A DNA stretch of 64,000 nt, taken from assembly GCA_023436885.1 (NCBI GenBank), contig JAEZHI010000051.1, positions 1-64,000 on the forward strand, given 5' to 3'. The position numbers and the translations under genes were made by a program. The notes beneath the pieces are model-generated. The model had not been told where the DNA came from, ran no database searches, and worked only from the letters and a program-made list of their open reading frames with translations. Shown in pieces: positions 50,846-59,750 of this stretch. The first letter of the stretch is position 1. Every line of letters begins with the position of its first letter. This stretch comes from Pseudomonadota bacterium (GTDB lineage Bacteria > Pseudomonadota > Alphaproteobacteria > Rhizobiales > Pleomorphomonadaceae).

Positions 50846-52138
50846 TCAACGGTCGGGATCGATCGCGGCGAGGAAGACTGTCATTTCATCCTCGCCAGCC
50901 TCCGGCTCGCTGCCGACCATGACCGCAACGGCGAAGGCTATGGCCGAAGACGTCTCGGTATGTGTCGTCGCGTCGGCGCGAAGGTTCATCACCAGCGTCG
51001 GGCACAGGAACAGTGCCAGACGGATCACTTCGCGCCAGTCGACCGGCAGCAGATCGTGCGCCTTGAGACTGGCGAGCAGCGGCTTCCAGACCAGTTCGGC
51101 CTTGGCCGCCAGGAGCGCCTGTCGGACCGGCGTCAGCGCCCAGTCGGTATCAATGGCCAGAGTGCCTTCGCCAAGTCTGACGTCGGCCGAGAACCGCCGC
51201 GTCACCTCCGCTGGATCGTAAAGCCACAGCGGGTGAGCGAACACATTGTGGAAGGTGGCCTTCACCTCGGCGATCAGCACCGGCACATGCTCGCCGGCGA
51301 AGGCCGGATCGTAGAAACAAAGAGCGGGCCCCTCTGGCCCCTGCCCGTACCAGACGTTGGCGTTATGGGCGTCGCCATGCGCCACCACGCCGCCGGCATC
51401 AGCCAGCAAATCCGGCATCAAGCGCGTCCCGGCGGCGGCAAACAACTCGCCGATCGTCTGCCGATAGGAGCGACCGTTGATCACCAGCCGCCGACTGGCA
51501 AAGACGTTCCAGTCGAGTTCGACACCCGGCAAGCGAACGGGTTTTCCAAGATAGAAGCTGGCAAATCGTCCGCCTGGAAAGTGTCGACCCGGCATATCGA
51601 CAAGACGATCATGGAATAGCCGATGGATCGGCTCTGCGGCCGCCTGGGCGGATGTGATCGGATGCAAGCCTCCGAGGTAGACCTCTGCAATTGCAGCATC
51701 AAGATCACGTTCGGCGGCAACGGCATCCGCTTCGCCAGCAACGTCGCGACGCCCTTCGATGGCGGCGATATCGAGGGCTCGCAGCACGTCGGAAAAGCGG
51801 GGATCGGACCGGCGGCGATAGACCAGCACCTGTTCACCCGGCAGGTTGGACACGAACACCGGCATGTCTACCGGCAAGCCCGCGCGGGCGAGGATGTCGG
51901 CGCGATAATACTCGCCGGTCATTGCCTCCTCACCATCTTCCTGATGAAACTTGAAGAAATAGTCGGTGCTCGCCGCTGAGAAGAAACCATTCAGCGAGTT
52001 GAGACTGTACTGGTCGCGATTGATCGCAACGCCTTCGGCTGCAAGACCGAAGAGATCGGCGAAGAGCTTCGTGAGCTCTGCCGTCGCAGCCGCTTCGTCA
52101 TGGGCGGCGAGGCGCCGGATCTCGGCCGTGCGGCTCAC
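50846..52138 (-). CDS. Phosphotransferase family protein (APH/choline-kinase fold)
   Basis: 430-residue kinase-like protein. The catalytic loop VVAHGDAHNANVWY (HGDxHxxN) and the metal-binding FYDPAFAGE (in place of D-F-G-type D) are those of aminoglycoside phosphotransferase/ choline kinase folds. The protein is longer than typical APHs. As the last gene of a transporter-dehydrogenase operon, it more likely phosphorylates a catabolic small molecule than an antibiotic. The start overlaps the alcohol dehydrogenase stop by four bases. Confidence 0.78.
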   Translation of the reverse strand: MSRTAEIRRLAAHDEAAATAELTKLFADLFGLAAEGVAINRDQYSLNSLNGFFSAASTDYFFKFHQEDGEEAMTGEYYRADILARAGLPVDMPVFVSNLPGEQVLVYRRRSDPRFSDVLRALDIAAIEGRRDVAGEADAVAAERDLDAAIAEVYLGGLHPITSAQAAAEPIHRLFHDRLVDMPGRHFPGGRFASFYLGKPVRLPGVELDWNVFASRRLVINGRSYRQTIGELFAAAGTRLMPDLLADAGGVVAHGDAHNANVWYGQGPEGPALCFYDPAFAGEHVPVLIAEVKATFHNVFAHPLWLYDPAEVTRRFSADVRLGEGTLAIDTDWALTPVRQALLAAKAELVWKPLLASLKAHDLLPVDWREVIRLALFLCPTLVMNLRADATTHTETSSAIAFAVAVMVGSEPEAGEDEMTVFLAAIDPDR

Positions 52139-53154
52139 TCTGCAGCCCCCGGCCTGATGATCGTCTTGAGACCAATCGAGCGGCCCGCCAGAAGACGGTC
52201 GTAAGCCGCAGGCACCGCATCGAGCGTGATGATTTCGTCGACCATCGCCAGCAGGCGATCTTCCAGTTTCGGCATCAGCGCCACCGCCTCTGGCAGTTCA
52301 TCGGTGAAGGCGTGGCAACCAGCGAGCACGATTTCCCGCTCGACCAGCCGCACCGGATCGATGTTGAGGCTGCCATGACCGATACCAACCAAGGCAAGCG
52401 TTCCGCCCGACGAAACAATGTCCAGAAGAATCCCGATGACACCGGGATGGCCGGTCGCGTCAAGCACCGCCAGAAGCGACTGGCCTGCAAGCACCTCGGC
52501 AACAGCTTCCGCCGTGAGGTCGACGATGTGGGCCCCGGTCACCTCGGCAACGCGCTGGGCGCGGTCGGCATTGCGGTCGGCGACCAGCAACGGTCCGTCG
52601 TGACGTTCTGAAAGGATGAGGGCGGCGAGACCTCCGATCGGACCACAGCCGGCGATCAGCACCGGCGACCCGGCCGGCACAGCCAACCGCTTGACCGCAT
52701 GCAGCGCGACGGCCAATGGCTCAGCCATGGCAAGCGCCGCCGCGTCAACATCGTCAGGCGCTCTGACGACCAGCGAAGCGGGAAGCACGGCCTCCTCGGC
52801 AAAGCCGCCTTCACAGACTTCGCCGACGAAGCCCAGCTTCTCGCAGACATTCGGCCGGCCACCGCGACAGGCGGCGCACACGCCACAGGTCACGCGTGAA
52901 TCGGCGACCACTGCGTCACCGACCGCCAGGCCGATAACGCCCTCGCCGATCGCCGCCACTCTGCCGGCAAACTCATGCCCGGCCACAGACGGTGACCGGC
53001 TGATCCAGGCGCCGGTACGAAAGTTGTGAAGGTCGGAGCCACAGATGCCCGCGGCGGAAACGGCCACCCGCACCTCGCCAGCTCCTGGGGCCGGCGGCGA
53101 TGCAATGTCCTCGACCCTGAGGTCGCCGGCGGCGTAGAGGCGGACGGCCTTCAT
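52135..53154 (-). CDS. Zinc-dependent medium-chain alcohol dehydrogenase
   Basis: 339 residues of the MDR family, polyol-dehydrogenase-like. Catalytic zinc ligands in AAGICGSDLHNF and GHEFAG with AEPLAVALHAV; structural zinc Cys group CGVCAACRGGRPNVC; Rossmann motif AGCGPIGGLA. It should oxidise a secondary alcohol or polyol with NAD. Three bases from the HisD-like gene and overlapping the phosphotransferase gene. Confidence 0.88.
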   Translation of the reverse strand: MKAVRLYAAGDLRVEDIASPPAPGAGEVRVAVSAAGICGSDLHNFRTGAWISRSPSVAGHEFAGRVAAIGEGVIGLAVGDAVVADSRVTCGVCAACRGGRPNVCEKLGFVGEVCEGGFAEEAVLPASLVVRAPDDVDAAALAMAEPLAVALHAVKRLAVPAGSPVLIAGCGPIGGLAALILSERHDGPLLVADRNADRAQRVAEVTGAHIVDLTAEAVAEVLAGQSLLAVLDATGHPGVIGILLDIVSSGGTLALVGIGHGSLNIDPVRLVEREIVLAGCHAFTDELPEAVALMPKLEDRLLAMVDEIITLDAVPAAYDRLLAGRSIGLKTIIRPGAAE

Positions 53155-53157
53155 CGA

Positions 53158-54480
53158 TCAGCCCTTCAGATAGGCGTCGCGCACCGACGACACGGCCTGC
53201 TCGTGCGACGAGAAGCCCTCGTAGCGGGCGAGCACACGGGCGGTATGCGCCAGCTCCGGATAAGCCGACGCCGTGACGTAACCGACCGACGCGCGCTTGA
53301 CGAAATCGAACACCGACAGCGGTCCCCAGGTGCGCGCCCAGCGGCTGGTCGGCAGCACGGCGTTGGGGCCGAGGCCGAAGTTGGCGATGGAGACCGGCGT
53401 ATAAGGGCCCATCAGGATTTCGGCCGCCTCGGTGATCTTGCCGAGATGGGCGTAAGGATCGGTGGAGAGGATCTCGAGATGCTCCGGCGCATAGGCGTTG
53501 ACGAAGGCATGGCTCTCCTCGACCGACGAGGTCAGGATTATGCCGCCGAACGCACCACCCAGCACCTTCTTGGAGAACTCGACACGCTGCGCCGTCATGC
53601 GCGCCCAATGCTCCGGCAAAGCGGCCAGCGCCTCCTCAGCCACGCGACGCGAATGGGTGACGATATAGGCCGATGAATCCGGTCCATGCTCGGCCTCGAT
53701 CAGCACGTCGAGGGCGGCGAGACCACCATGCACGGTATCGTCGGCGAAGATGATTGCCTCTGACGGGCCGGCTGGCAGACCGGCATCGATGACGCCGGAC
53801 AGCAGGCGCTTGGCCGCCACCACCCACGGGCTGCCGGGACCGACGATCTTCAGTGCCGGCTTCACCGTCTCGGTACCGAAGGCGACGGCGGCAACGGCCT
53901 GCGCACCACCCACCTTGTAGACGGTCTCGACGCCGGCGAGACGAGCAGCCACCAGCGTTGCCGCATCGACCGAGCCATCCGGCGTCGGTGGCGTGACGAT
54001 GGCGAGATCTGGAACGCCAGCCACCACAGCCGGCACAGCGGTCATCATGGTGACCGACGGAAAGGCGCCCTTGCCGCGCGGAATGTAGAGTGCAACCGAC
54101 TTGATCGGCGTCACGCGATCGCCGGCGAAGGCGCCCGGGCGAATCTCCTTGAACCACATCGCCTCAGGCTTCTGCTCCTCATGGAAGCGGCGGATATTCT
54201 CAATGCCGTAGCGGATCGCCTCGATCACCTCCGGCTCAACAGCCTTGAAGGCCGCCTCGAACTCGGCCTCGGTGGCCTTGAGAGCGCCGGGCTTCACCTC
54301 GGCCTTGTCGAGATCACGGGCAAAGCGATGGAGCGCTGCGTCGCCTTCCGTCTTCACCGCCTCGATGATCGGGCCGACCTTGTCGAGGAAGAAGGTAAGG
54401 TCGGTTTCCGAACGCTTGAGCAGGGCGGCACGGCCGGCAGCGTCGAGCTTGGCATAGTCGTGGAAGGAAACGTCGGTCAT
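53158..54480 (-). CDS. Histidinol-dehydrogenase paralogue with altered metal ligands
   Basis: 440-residue HisD-family dehydrogenase. The fold and catalytic Glu-His pair are intact (NAYAPEHLEI; Glu 333, His 334), as is the last metal His (SSHEQAV, His 426) and His 265. By alignment from memory to E. coli HisD, the metal ligand Gln259 is Glu 262 (IEAEHG), Asp360 is Asn 367 and the substrate His367 is Ala 374 (GPNAVLPT). It is therefore unlikely to be the histidine-biosynthetic enzyme. It lies in a catabolic operon with an importer and two other dehydrogenases. The related HpsN (sulfopropanediol) is one guess, but HpsN keeps the zinc ligands. Confidence 0.82.
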   Translation of the reverse strand: MTDVSFHDYAKLDAAGRAALLKRSETDLTFFLDKVGPIIEAVKTEGDAALHRFARDLDKAEVKPGALKATEAEFEAAFKAVEPEVIEAIRYGIENIRRFHEEQKPEAMWFKEIRPGAFAGDRVTPIKSVALYIPRGKGAFPSVTMMTAVPAVVAGVPDLAIVTPPTPDGSVDAATLVAARLAGVETVYKVGGAQAVAAVAFGTETVKPALKIVGPGSPWVVAAKRLLSGVIDAGLPAGPSEAIIFADDTVHGGLAALDVLIEAEHGPDSSAYIVTHSRRVAEEALAALPEHWARMTAQRVEFSKKVLGGAFGGIILTSSVEESHAFVNAYAPEHLEILSTDPYAHLGKITEAAEILMGPYTPVSIANFGLGPNAVLPTSRWARTWGPLSVFDFVKRASVGYVTASAYPELAHTARVLARYEGFSSHEQAVSSVRDAYLKG

Positions 54481-54518
54481 GGGAGCAGTCCTTGAGCGGC
54501 AGGGCGTTTGTCACGCCT

Positions 54519-55319
54519 TCATTTCGATTTCAGGAAAATATCCAGTCCGACCAGCCAGTCGAGCAGCGCGATGGCGATCGCCGCAACGGCGATGAACACC
54601 ACGGAGATGGCGGCAAGGTCAGGCGTGATGATGGAGCGGATGGAATTGTAGATCTGCACCGGCAGCGTGACGATGCGCGCATCAACGAGCAGCAGCGACA
54701 CCAGGAACTCGTTGAGCGCCAGGATGAACATCAGGAGCGCGCCGGTGATGATGCCGGGCGTCACGGCAGGAACCGTGACCGCGAGAAAGGTGGAGAGCGG
54801 CGGCGCTCCGCAATTGGCAGCGGCAAGCTCGAGATCCGGATCGAGGCTGGCAGCGCTGGCCGTCACCGCCCAGATCATGAAGGGCAGATTGATCACCGCG
54901 CAGGCGATGCCCACCGGCCACAGTTGGCCGAGCAGGCCCCACTTGCCGAAGATCAGCATCAGGCCGATGCCCGAGCCGATCAGCGGCACGGTAAACGGCA
55001 AGAGCAGATAGACCTGCACGCCAGCCGCAAAGCGCATCCGGTACTTGGCCAGCGCTATGCCGGCAAGCGTACCCGTGGGGATGGAGATCGCCGTGCAGAT
55101 GGTGGCGACGATCACCGAGCGCAGGAAAGCATCGCGCAGATCGGTGGCGCCGGCGATCGCCGCGTACCACTTGAGCGACAGCCCCTCGGGCGGGAAGGTG
55201 ATCATGTTGCCGGCGGTGAACGAAGCGCCCAGCACCACCAGCGTCGGCGCCGACAGCATGACCAGCGCCACGACCACAAAGGTCCAGAGAGTCACGGCCT
55301 TGGAGCGATCGCCCTTCAT
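54519..55319 (-). CDS. ABC transporter permease, PotC type
   Basis: 266-residue permease with about six TM segments and the EAA loop LELAAANCGAPPLSTFLAVTVPAVTPGIITGALLMF. PotC-like subunit of a spermidine/putrescine-type importer. Its start overlaps the preceding permease gene by ATGA. Confidence 0.9.
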   Translation of the reverse strand: MKGDRSKAVTLWTFVVVALVMLSAPTLVVLGASFTAGNMITFPPEGLSLKWYAAIAGATDLRDAFLRSVIVATICTAISIPTGTLAGIALAKYRMRFAAGVQVYLLLPFTVPLIGSGIGLMLIFGKWGLLGQLWPVGIACAVINLPFMIWAVTASAASLDPDLELAAANCGAPPLSTFLAVTVPAVTPGIITGALLMFILALNEFLVSLLLVDARIVTLPVQIYNSIRSIITPDLAAISVVFIAVAAIAIALLDWLVGLDIFLKSK

Positions 55320-56257
55320 TTCGACCTCCCCATGGCCAGCGTGCCGGCCCCGAACAACGCGAACACCACACCGACCATGATCGAGCCGACAGCTACCAGA
55401 AGCAGCGCCAGCGTCGCACCCATTCCCTGGTCGGACGTACGGAAGAATTGGTCATAGATGGCGTTGGCGATGAAGTCCTGCGACCCGCCGCCGAGAATGG
55501 CGGGAATCGCAAAATCGGTGAGCGACAGCGTCATGACCACAAGCCCCGCGCCGATGAAGCCGGGCTTGGCGAGCGGCAGCACGATGTGGATGAAGGTCTT
55601 CACCCAGTTGGCGCCGAGCGAGCCGGCCGCTGATTCCATCTCTTCGGGAATGGCGGTGAGCGCTGGCGCCAGCATCAAAACGGCAAACGGCAGCATGTAC
55701 TGGACAAGGCCGAACAGCACCGCCGGATAGTTATAGAGGAGGCGTATCGGCGCCACGCCAACGAGGCCGAGCGCCTCGTTGACCATGCCCTGCGAGCCCA
55801 GGATGATCAGCCAGCCGTAGGCGCGCACCACCTGACCAATGAAGAAGGGCAGGAACAGCGCGATCAGCAGGAACTTGCGCAGCGCTGCCGAGCGTGTACG
55901 CACCATGATGTAGGAATAGGGAAAGGCGAAGATCAGCGTGATCACGGTAACGATCAGCGAGCCGATCAGGCTGCGGCTTGCCACAGTGTAGAACAGCTTT
56001 TCGGTGAAGGCTCGATGATAGTTGGTCAGCGAATAATCGTCTGACGGCAGGAAGGTCGCCGTGTCCAGCGTACGGAACGAGCCGTCGGCCATGTCCCACA
56101 GCCCGAGCACCAACAGCCCTACCAGAACGATGGCCGGCAACAGCATCAGCCACGGCACGGCAGCCGAAAAGCTTCGCGGCCAGACGGCGGCGGCGATCGC
56201 TTCCAGGGCGTCCATCAGGCGCCAGGATAGAGGATAGGAGGTGCGGCTCGGGCGCAT
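55316..56257 (-). CDS. ABC transporter permease, PotB type
   Basis: Up to 313 residues, about six TM segments and the EAA loop MESAAGSLGANWVKTFIHIVLPLAKPGFIGAGLVV. PotB-like partner of the overlapping PotC-type permease. The longest start is at 56257; ATG 56215 (MDALEAIAAAVWP) is an alternative. Confidence 0.88.
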   Translation of the reverse strand: MRPSRTSYPLSWRLMDALEAIAAAVWPRSFSAAVPWLMLLPAIVLVGLLVLGLWDMADGSFRTLDTATFLPSDDYSLTNYHRAFTEKLFYTVASRSLIGSLIVTVITLIFAFPYSYIMVRTRSAALRKFLLIALFLPFFIGQVVRAYGWLIILGSQGMVNEALGLVGVAPIRLLYNYPAVLFGLVQYMLPFAVLMLAPALTAIPEEMESAAGSLGANWVKTFIHIVLPLAKPGFIGAGLVVMTLSLTDFAIPAILGGGSQDFIANAIYDQFFRTSDQGMGATLALLLVAVGSIMVGVVFALFGAGTLAMGRSK

Positions 56258-56283
56258 TCTTCAATCTGACATTTTAGAAAGAC

Positions 56284-56310
56284 GGTCCGCCGCGTCCAGC
56301 ACGGCGGACC
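56284..56310 (-). repeat. Intercistronic hairpin between binding-protein and permease genes
   Basis: GGTCCGCC/GGCGGACC, 8-bp perfect stem, 11-base loop, followed on minus by GTCTTTCT. Such hairpins after binding-protein genes lower permease expression relative to the binding protein. Confidence 0.55.
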
Positions 56311-56329
56311 CTGAACAACAAGACAGCGA

Positions 56330-57442
56330 TCAGCCCTGCATGATTTCCTTGAACTTGCCGAACCACTCGCTCTCGTGCTCGACCTGCACCTTGGAAGAGA
56401 CGCGGAGCAGCTTCTTGTAGTCCCCGTCCTTGGTCGGGTAGGACGCATCACCGGCGAGATCGGCCGGCACCTTGAGGCCCGGAACGACGCCCGGCAGACC
56501 AAGGCCATCAAGCCAGACCTGCTGCGCCTCGAGCGTCAGGGCGAAATTGACATACTGCTTGGCCCAGTAAAGCTCGTTTTCCGGCAGATACTTAGGCACC
56601 CAGAGACCATCGGTCTCGTAAGTCGCGCCCTCGTCCGGCACCGTCCATGCGATGGAGATGCCATTCTTCTTGGCTTCGCGGGCGTTGGAGGAAATGGTGC
56701 AGGCGACGTCGATTTCGCCCTTCTGGAACCAGGTGGTGAAATCAGGATCCTCGCCCATCAGCGGCTCGTTGGCCTTGAGCTTGGTGAAGAAATCCCAGGC
56801 CGGCTTCATGTTGGCCGGAATGTCCTCGAGCTTGCCACCGCCGGCGATCTCGGCCGGGAAATGCAGACCGATGCCGTCGTTGTAGACGGCGACGCGACCC
56901 TTGAACTTCGGATCGAGCAGCACGTTCCATGACTTGGGTGCACCCTCCGGGAAAGCCTCGGGACGATAGGCCAGCACGTAGACATAGCCATAGGTGTTGA
57001 CGATCGGATAGTCGTCCACACCCACCGGCTTGGCAGCGTCGCTCACCTTCTTGAGGTTCGGCAGGTCGGAAAGATCCTCGGTCACGCCACGCAGCGCCGA
57101 CTTGGTGGCATTGGTCGTGGTGTCCCAGTTCACGTGGATCGGCGGAACGCGCTTCTGCGCGGCGGCGGCCCAGAGCTTCGGCTGGATCTCGTTGTCCTCG
57201 GTGAGGTCATGACGGACGGCAATGCCGGTCAGCTTAGTGAACGGATCGGAGACGCCGGCCTTCAGGCTGTCGACCCAGGAACCGCCCCAGGCGCGAACGA
57301 TGATTTCCTTGGGCTTGGCCGGTTCGGCAGCGAAAGCGCGGCCGAACGGCATGCCGACGAGGCCGGCAGCACCGGCAAGGCCGACGCCCTGCAGGAAACG
57401 GCGACGGCCGAGTTGAAGGGAAGGCTTGGTCGATCCTGTCAT
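56330..57442 (-). CDS. ABC transporter substrate-binding protein, PotD type, Tat-exported
   Basis: 370-residue periplasmic binding protein of the spermidine/putrescine class. Twin-arginine signal LGRRRFLQGVGLAGAAGLVG near residue 12. Start ATG 57440-57442 with GAGGAG. The body has IIVRAWGGSWVDSL and DFTTWFQKGEIDVACTISSNAREAK. The ligand is not evident; the adjoining dehydrogenases suggest a polyol, amino alcohol or similar compound rather than a polyamine. Confidence 0.9.
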   Translation of the reverse strand: MTGSTKPSLQLGRRRFLQGVGLAGAAGLVGMPFGRAFAAEPAKPKEIIVRAWGGSWVDSLKAGVSDPFTKLTGIAVRHDLTEDNEIQPKLWAAAAQKRVPPIHVNWDTTTNATKSALRGVTEDLSDLPNLKKVSDAAKPVGVDDYPIVNTYGYVYVLAYRPEAFPEGAPKSWNVLLDPKFKGRVAVYNDGIGLHFPAEIAGGGKLEDIPANMKPAWDFFTKLKANEPLMGEDPDFTTWFQKGEIDVACTISSNAREAKKNGISIAWTVPDEGATYETDGLWVPKYLPENELYWAKQYVNFALTLEAQQVWLDGLGLPGVVPGLKVPADLAGDASYPTKDGDYKKLLRVSSKVQVEHESEWFGKFKEIMQG

Positions 57443-57500
57443 TGTCGTTCTCCTCTGGCTCAGTTTCTTATTTCGGTCAGATGCGTCAGCGCCGGTCGGC

Positions 57501-58631
57501 TCAATCCCCGAAGACCAGCACGTCCTTCTCGTTCCACCCCAGCGAGACACTCGATCCGATGTCGTGCTGGTTATGGGTCACGGGGTCATGATCGAACACA
57601 CGGAGGGGCGCCTCGCCGAGCTCCTTGACGGACACCTCGTAGACGACGCGCTCGCCCTCGAAGATGGCGTCGGTTACCGTCCCATCGAAGATGGTATCGA
57701 CGTCACCCAGCGCTTCGCGGCCGCTGCCGATGCGAATCTGCTCGGCCCGGAGCGCACCCCGCGCCACGACGCCGGATGCGGGGCGAAAGCCGTTGCCGGT
57801 CCGCCCGACAAAGCCGGGACGGTCAAACACGATCCGGTCACCGTCGACGCTCGTGACATTGCCGTCGATGAAATTGGTGACGCCTATGAAATTGGCGACG
57901 AAGGCGTTCTTCGGCTGACGGTAGGTGGCTTCCGGACGCGCCTTCTGCTGAATGCGTCCGTGATCCATGACGATGATTTCGTCCGACACCACAAGCGCCT
58001 CGCGCTGGTCATGCGTCACGTTGATGGTGGTGACGTCGAGCTCACGCTGGATGCGGCGAAACTCAAGCTGCATTTCCTCGCGAAGCTTGCGGTCAAGGGC
58101 GGCAAGCGGCTCGTCGAGCAACAACAGGTCAGGCTCGAACACCAGGGCGCGGGCAATGGCAACGCGCTGCTGCTGACCGCCAGACAGCTCGTGAATGCGG
58201 CGGTCGCCAAGCTTACCAAGCCGAACGAGCTCAAGATAACGCTGCACCCGAGCGGGAATCGTCCGCGCATCAAACCGGCGCATCCGCAAAGGAAAGGCGA
58301 CGTTCTCCGCCGCCGTCATGTGCGGAAACAGCGCGAGCTTCTGGAACACCATGCCGATCGACCGCTTGTGCGGCGGCACGCTGCCGACGGCGAGACCGTT
58401 GATGAACACCTCACCGGACGTCGGGCGCCCGAAACCGGCGATCATTCGTAGCAGCGTCGTCTTGCCTGACCCCGACGGCCCCAGAATGGTCAGGAAACGC
58501 GCTTTCTCCAGATCGAACGTGGCGTCGCGCACCGCGTGCACACCGTCGAACACCATATTGACGTCGCGGACCGACACCGCAGAGGGCGCATCGGCTGCCA
58601 TGGTTCCCGTCATCCCCTTACTCTCAGACAC
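57501..58631 (-). CDS. ABC transporter ATPase, PotA type
   Basis: 376-residue ATPase with Walker A GPSGSGKTT, Q-loop MVFQKLALFPHM, signature LSGGQQQRVAIARAL, Walker B LLLLDEPLAALD and a C-terminal TOBE domain. It energises the PotB/PotC/PotD-type proteins encoded next. The longest frame begins at GTG 58631; internal ATG codons at 58613 and 58601 are alternatives. Confidence 0.9.
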   Translation of the reverse strand: MSESKGMTGTMAADAPSAVSVRDVNMVFDGVHAVRDATFDLEKARFLTILGPSGSGKTTLLRMIAGFGRPTSGEVFINGLAVGSVPPHKRSIGMVFQKLALFPHMTAAENVAFPLRMRRFDARTIPARVQRYLELVRLGKLGDRRIHELSGGQQQRVAIARALVFEPDLLLLDEPLAALDRKLREEMQLEFRRIQRELDVTTINVTHDQREALVVSDEIIVMDHGRIQQKARPEATYRQPKNAFVANFIGVTNFIDGNVTSVDGDRIVFDRPGFVGRTGNGFRPASGVVARGALRAEQIRIGSGREALGDVDTIFDGTVTDAIFEGERVVYEVSVKELGEAPLRVFDHDPVTHNQHDIGSSVSLGWNEKDVLVFGD

Positions 58632-58731
58632 TTAACAGCCCCACCAGCTGTCGCCCTCTTGGGAGCGCCAACTACCCTATACATCTCTAGACAGGTCGTC
58701 ACTCGATTTCGGCGTCATTTTTATGCACGCC

Positions 58732-59505
58732 TTAAATTGAGGCAAGATAACCTCCATCTACCGGGATACATTGGCCCGTTATGTAGGCAGACGCATCCGA
58801 GGCCAGAAAAACGACCGCCCCCGTGAGATCGCCCAGAGCCCCAAAACGACCGAGCGGGATCTTGCCGAGCATCGAAGCCTGCCATGCGTCGTCGCGATAG
58901 AAGACATCGGTCATAGCGGTGCGGAAATAGCCCGGCGCCAAGGCATTTACGCGAATACCCAGGCGAGCCCACTCCGTCGCTAGCGCCGTGGTCATGCCGA
59001 GAATTCCGGCCTTCGACGAACCATAGGGCACAGCAGTCGGCACGCCGACGTAACTCGTGAGCGATGCAAGATTGATGATCGATCCACCCCGCCCCACAGC
59101 TTCCATCTGCCGCGCCGCAGCCTGGGCAACGAAGAAGGCCCCCTTGAGATTGGTATCGACGATGCGATCCCAGACATCCTCCTCGAGATCGAGCGAAGGC
59201 GTCACCTCTTCATACCCGGCGTTGTTGACCAGAATATCGAGCCCGCCGAGCTTTTCCGCGGCCTGCGTGACAACCGCGCGGCTGCCAGACACATTACGAA
59301 CATCATGTGAAAGCGGCACGGCGCGTCTGCCGAGCGCCTCGATGCTCGCCACAACCTCATGGAGCGAAGCCGCGTCGCGGGCCGTCACCGCAACATCCGC
59401 GCCCGCCCCAGCCAAGCCCTCTGCGATCGCCCGGCCAATGCCCCGGCTCGCCCCCGTCACCAGCGCCTTGCGACCTTCGAGATTGAAGAGAGCGAGCGGC
59501 GACAT
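58732..59505 (-). CDS. Short-chain dehydrogenase/reductase (SDR)
   Basis: 257-residue classical SDR: cofactor motif TGASRGIGRAIAEGLAG, NNAG (LVNNAGYEE), catalytic Ser in NLASLTSY, and YxxxK (YGSSKAGI), with the C-terminal GQCIPVDGGY. FabG-like in fold, but its place as first gene of the importer operon suggests a catabolic alcohol or ketone reductase. Start ATG 59503-59505 with GGAG eight bases upstream. Confidence 0.9.
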   Translation of the reverse strand: MSPLALFNLEGRKALVTGASRGIGRAIAEGLAGAGADVAVTARDAASLHEVVASIEALGRRAVPLSHDVRNVSGSRAVVTQAAEKLGGLDILVNNAGYEEVTPSLDLEEDVWDRIVDTNLKGAFFVAQAAARQMEAVGRGGSIINLASLTSYVGVPTAVPYGSSKAGILGMTTALATEWARLGIRVNALAPGYFRTAMTDVFYRDDAWQASMLGKIPLGRFGALGDLTGAVVFLASDASAYITGQCIPVDGGYLASI

Positions 59506-59691
59506 GGTGAAACTCCGGAATTCAGGAACCTCCGGCGCTCCTCCCGAGCAGCCGGACAATGAGGCCGGCAATGCAACATTTCCGGTCTATGATGTCCAGT
59601 GACGTAATGCCATTTTTCGATGGCTTATTCTGATTCCGCACGGCTGTCTTGCGCAAGCCACCGGTCTTTGGCCGGCTCCGTTGCCAATGGC

Positions 59692-59720
59692 TTGCATCAG
59701 GAACAAGGTTGTCTATACAT
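59692..59720 (+). promoter_or_regulatory. hut promoter with overlapping HutC-like operator
   Basis: TTGCAT (59692-59697), 16-base spacer, TATACA (59714-59719). The -10 lies inside TTGTCTATACAT (59709-59720), a TGT-N4-ACA form like HutC operators. Start near 59725, so ATG 59721 cannot be used and hutI begins at 59751. Confidence 0.6.
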
Positions 59721-59750
59721 ATGGGCCCGAAATCCACTGCAGGTATCGAT

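Noticed and set aside
50846..52138. Aminoglycoside resistance gene
   Set aside because: Only the kinase fold supports it; operon position and length point to a metabolic kinase.
53158..54480. HpsN (sulfopropanediol dehydrogenase) or biosynthetic hisD
   Set aside because: The SDR, Zn-alcohol dehydrogenase and HisD trio resembles hps genes, but the metal ligands kept in both HpsN and HisD are changed here.
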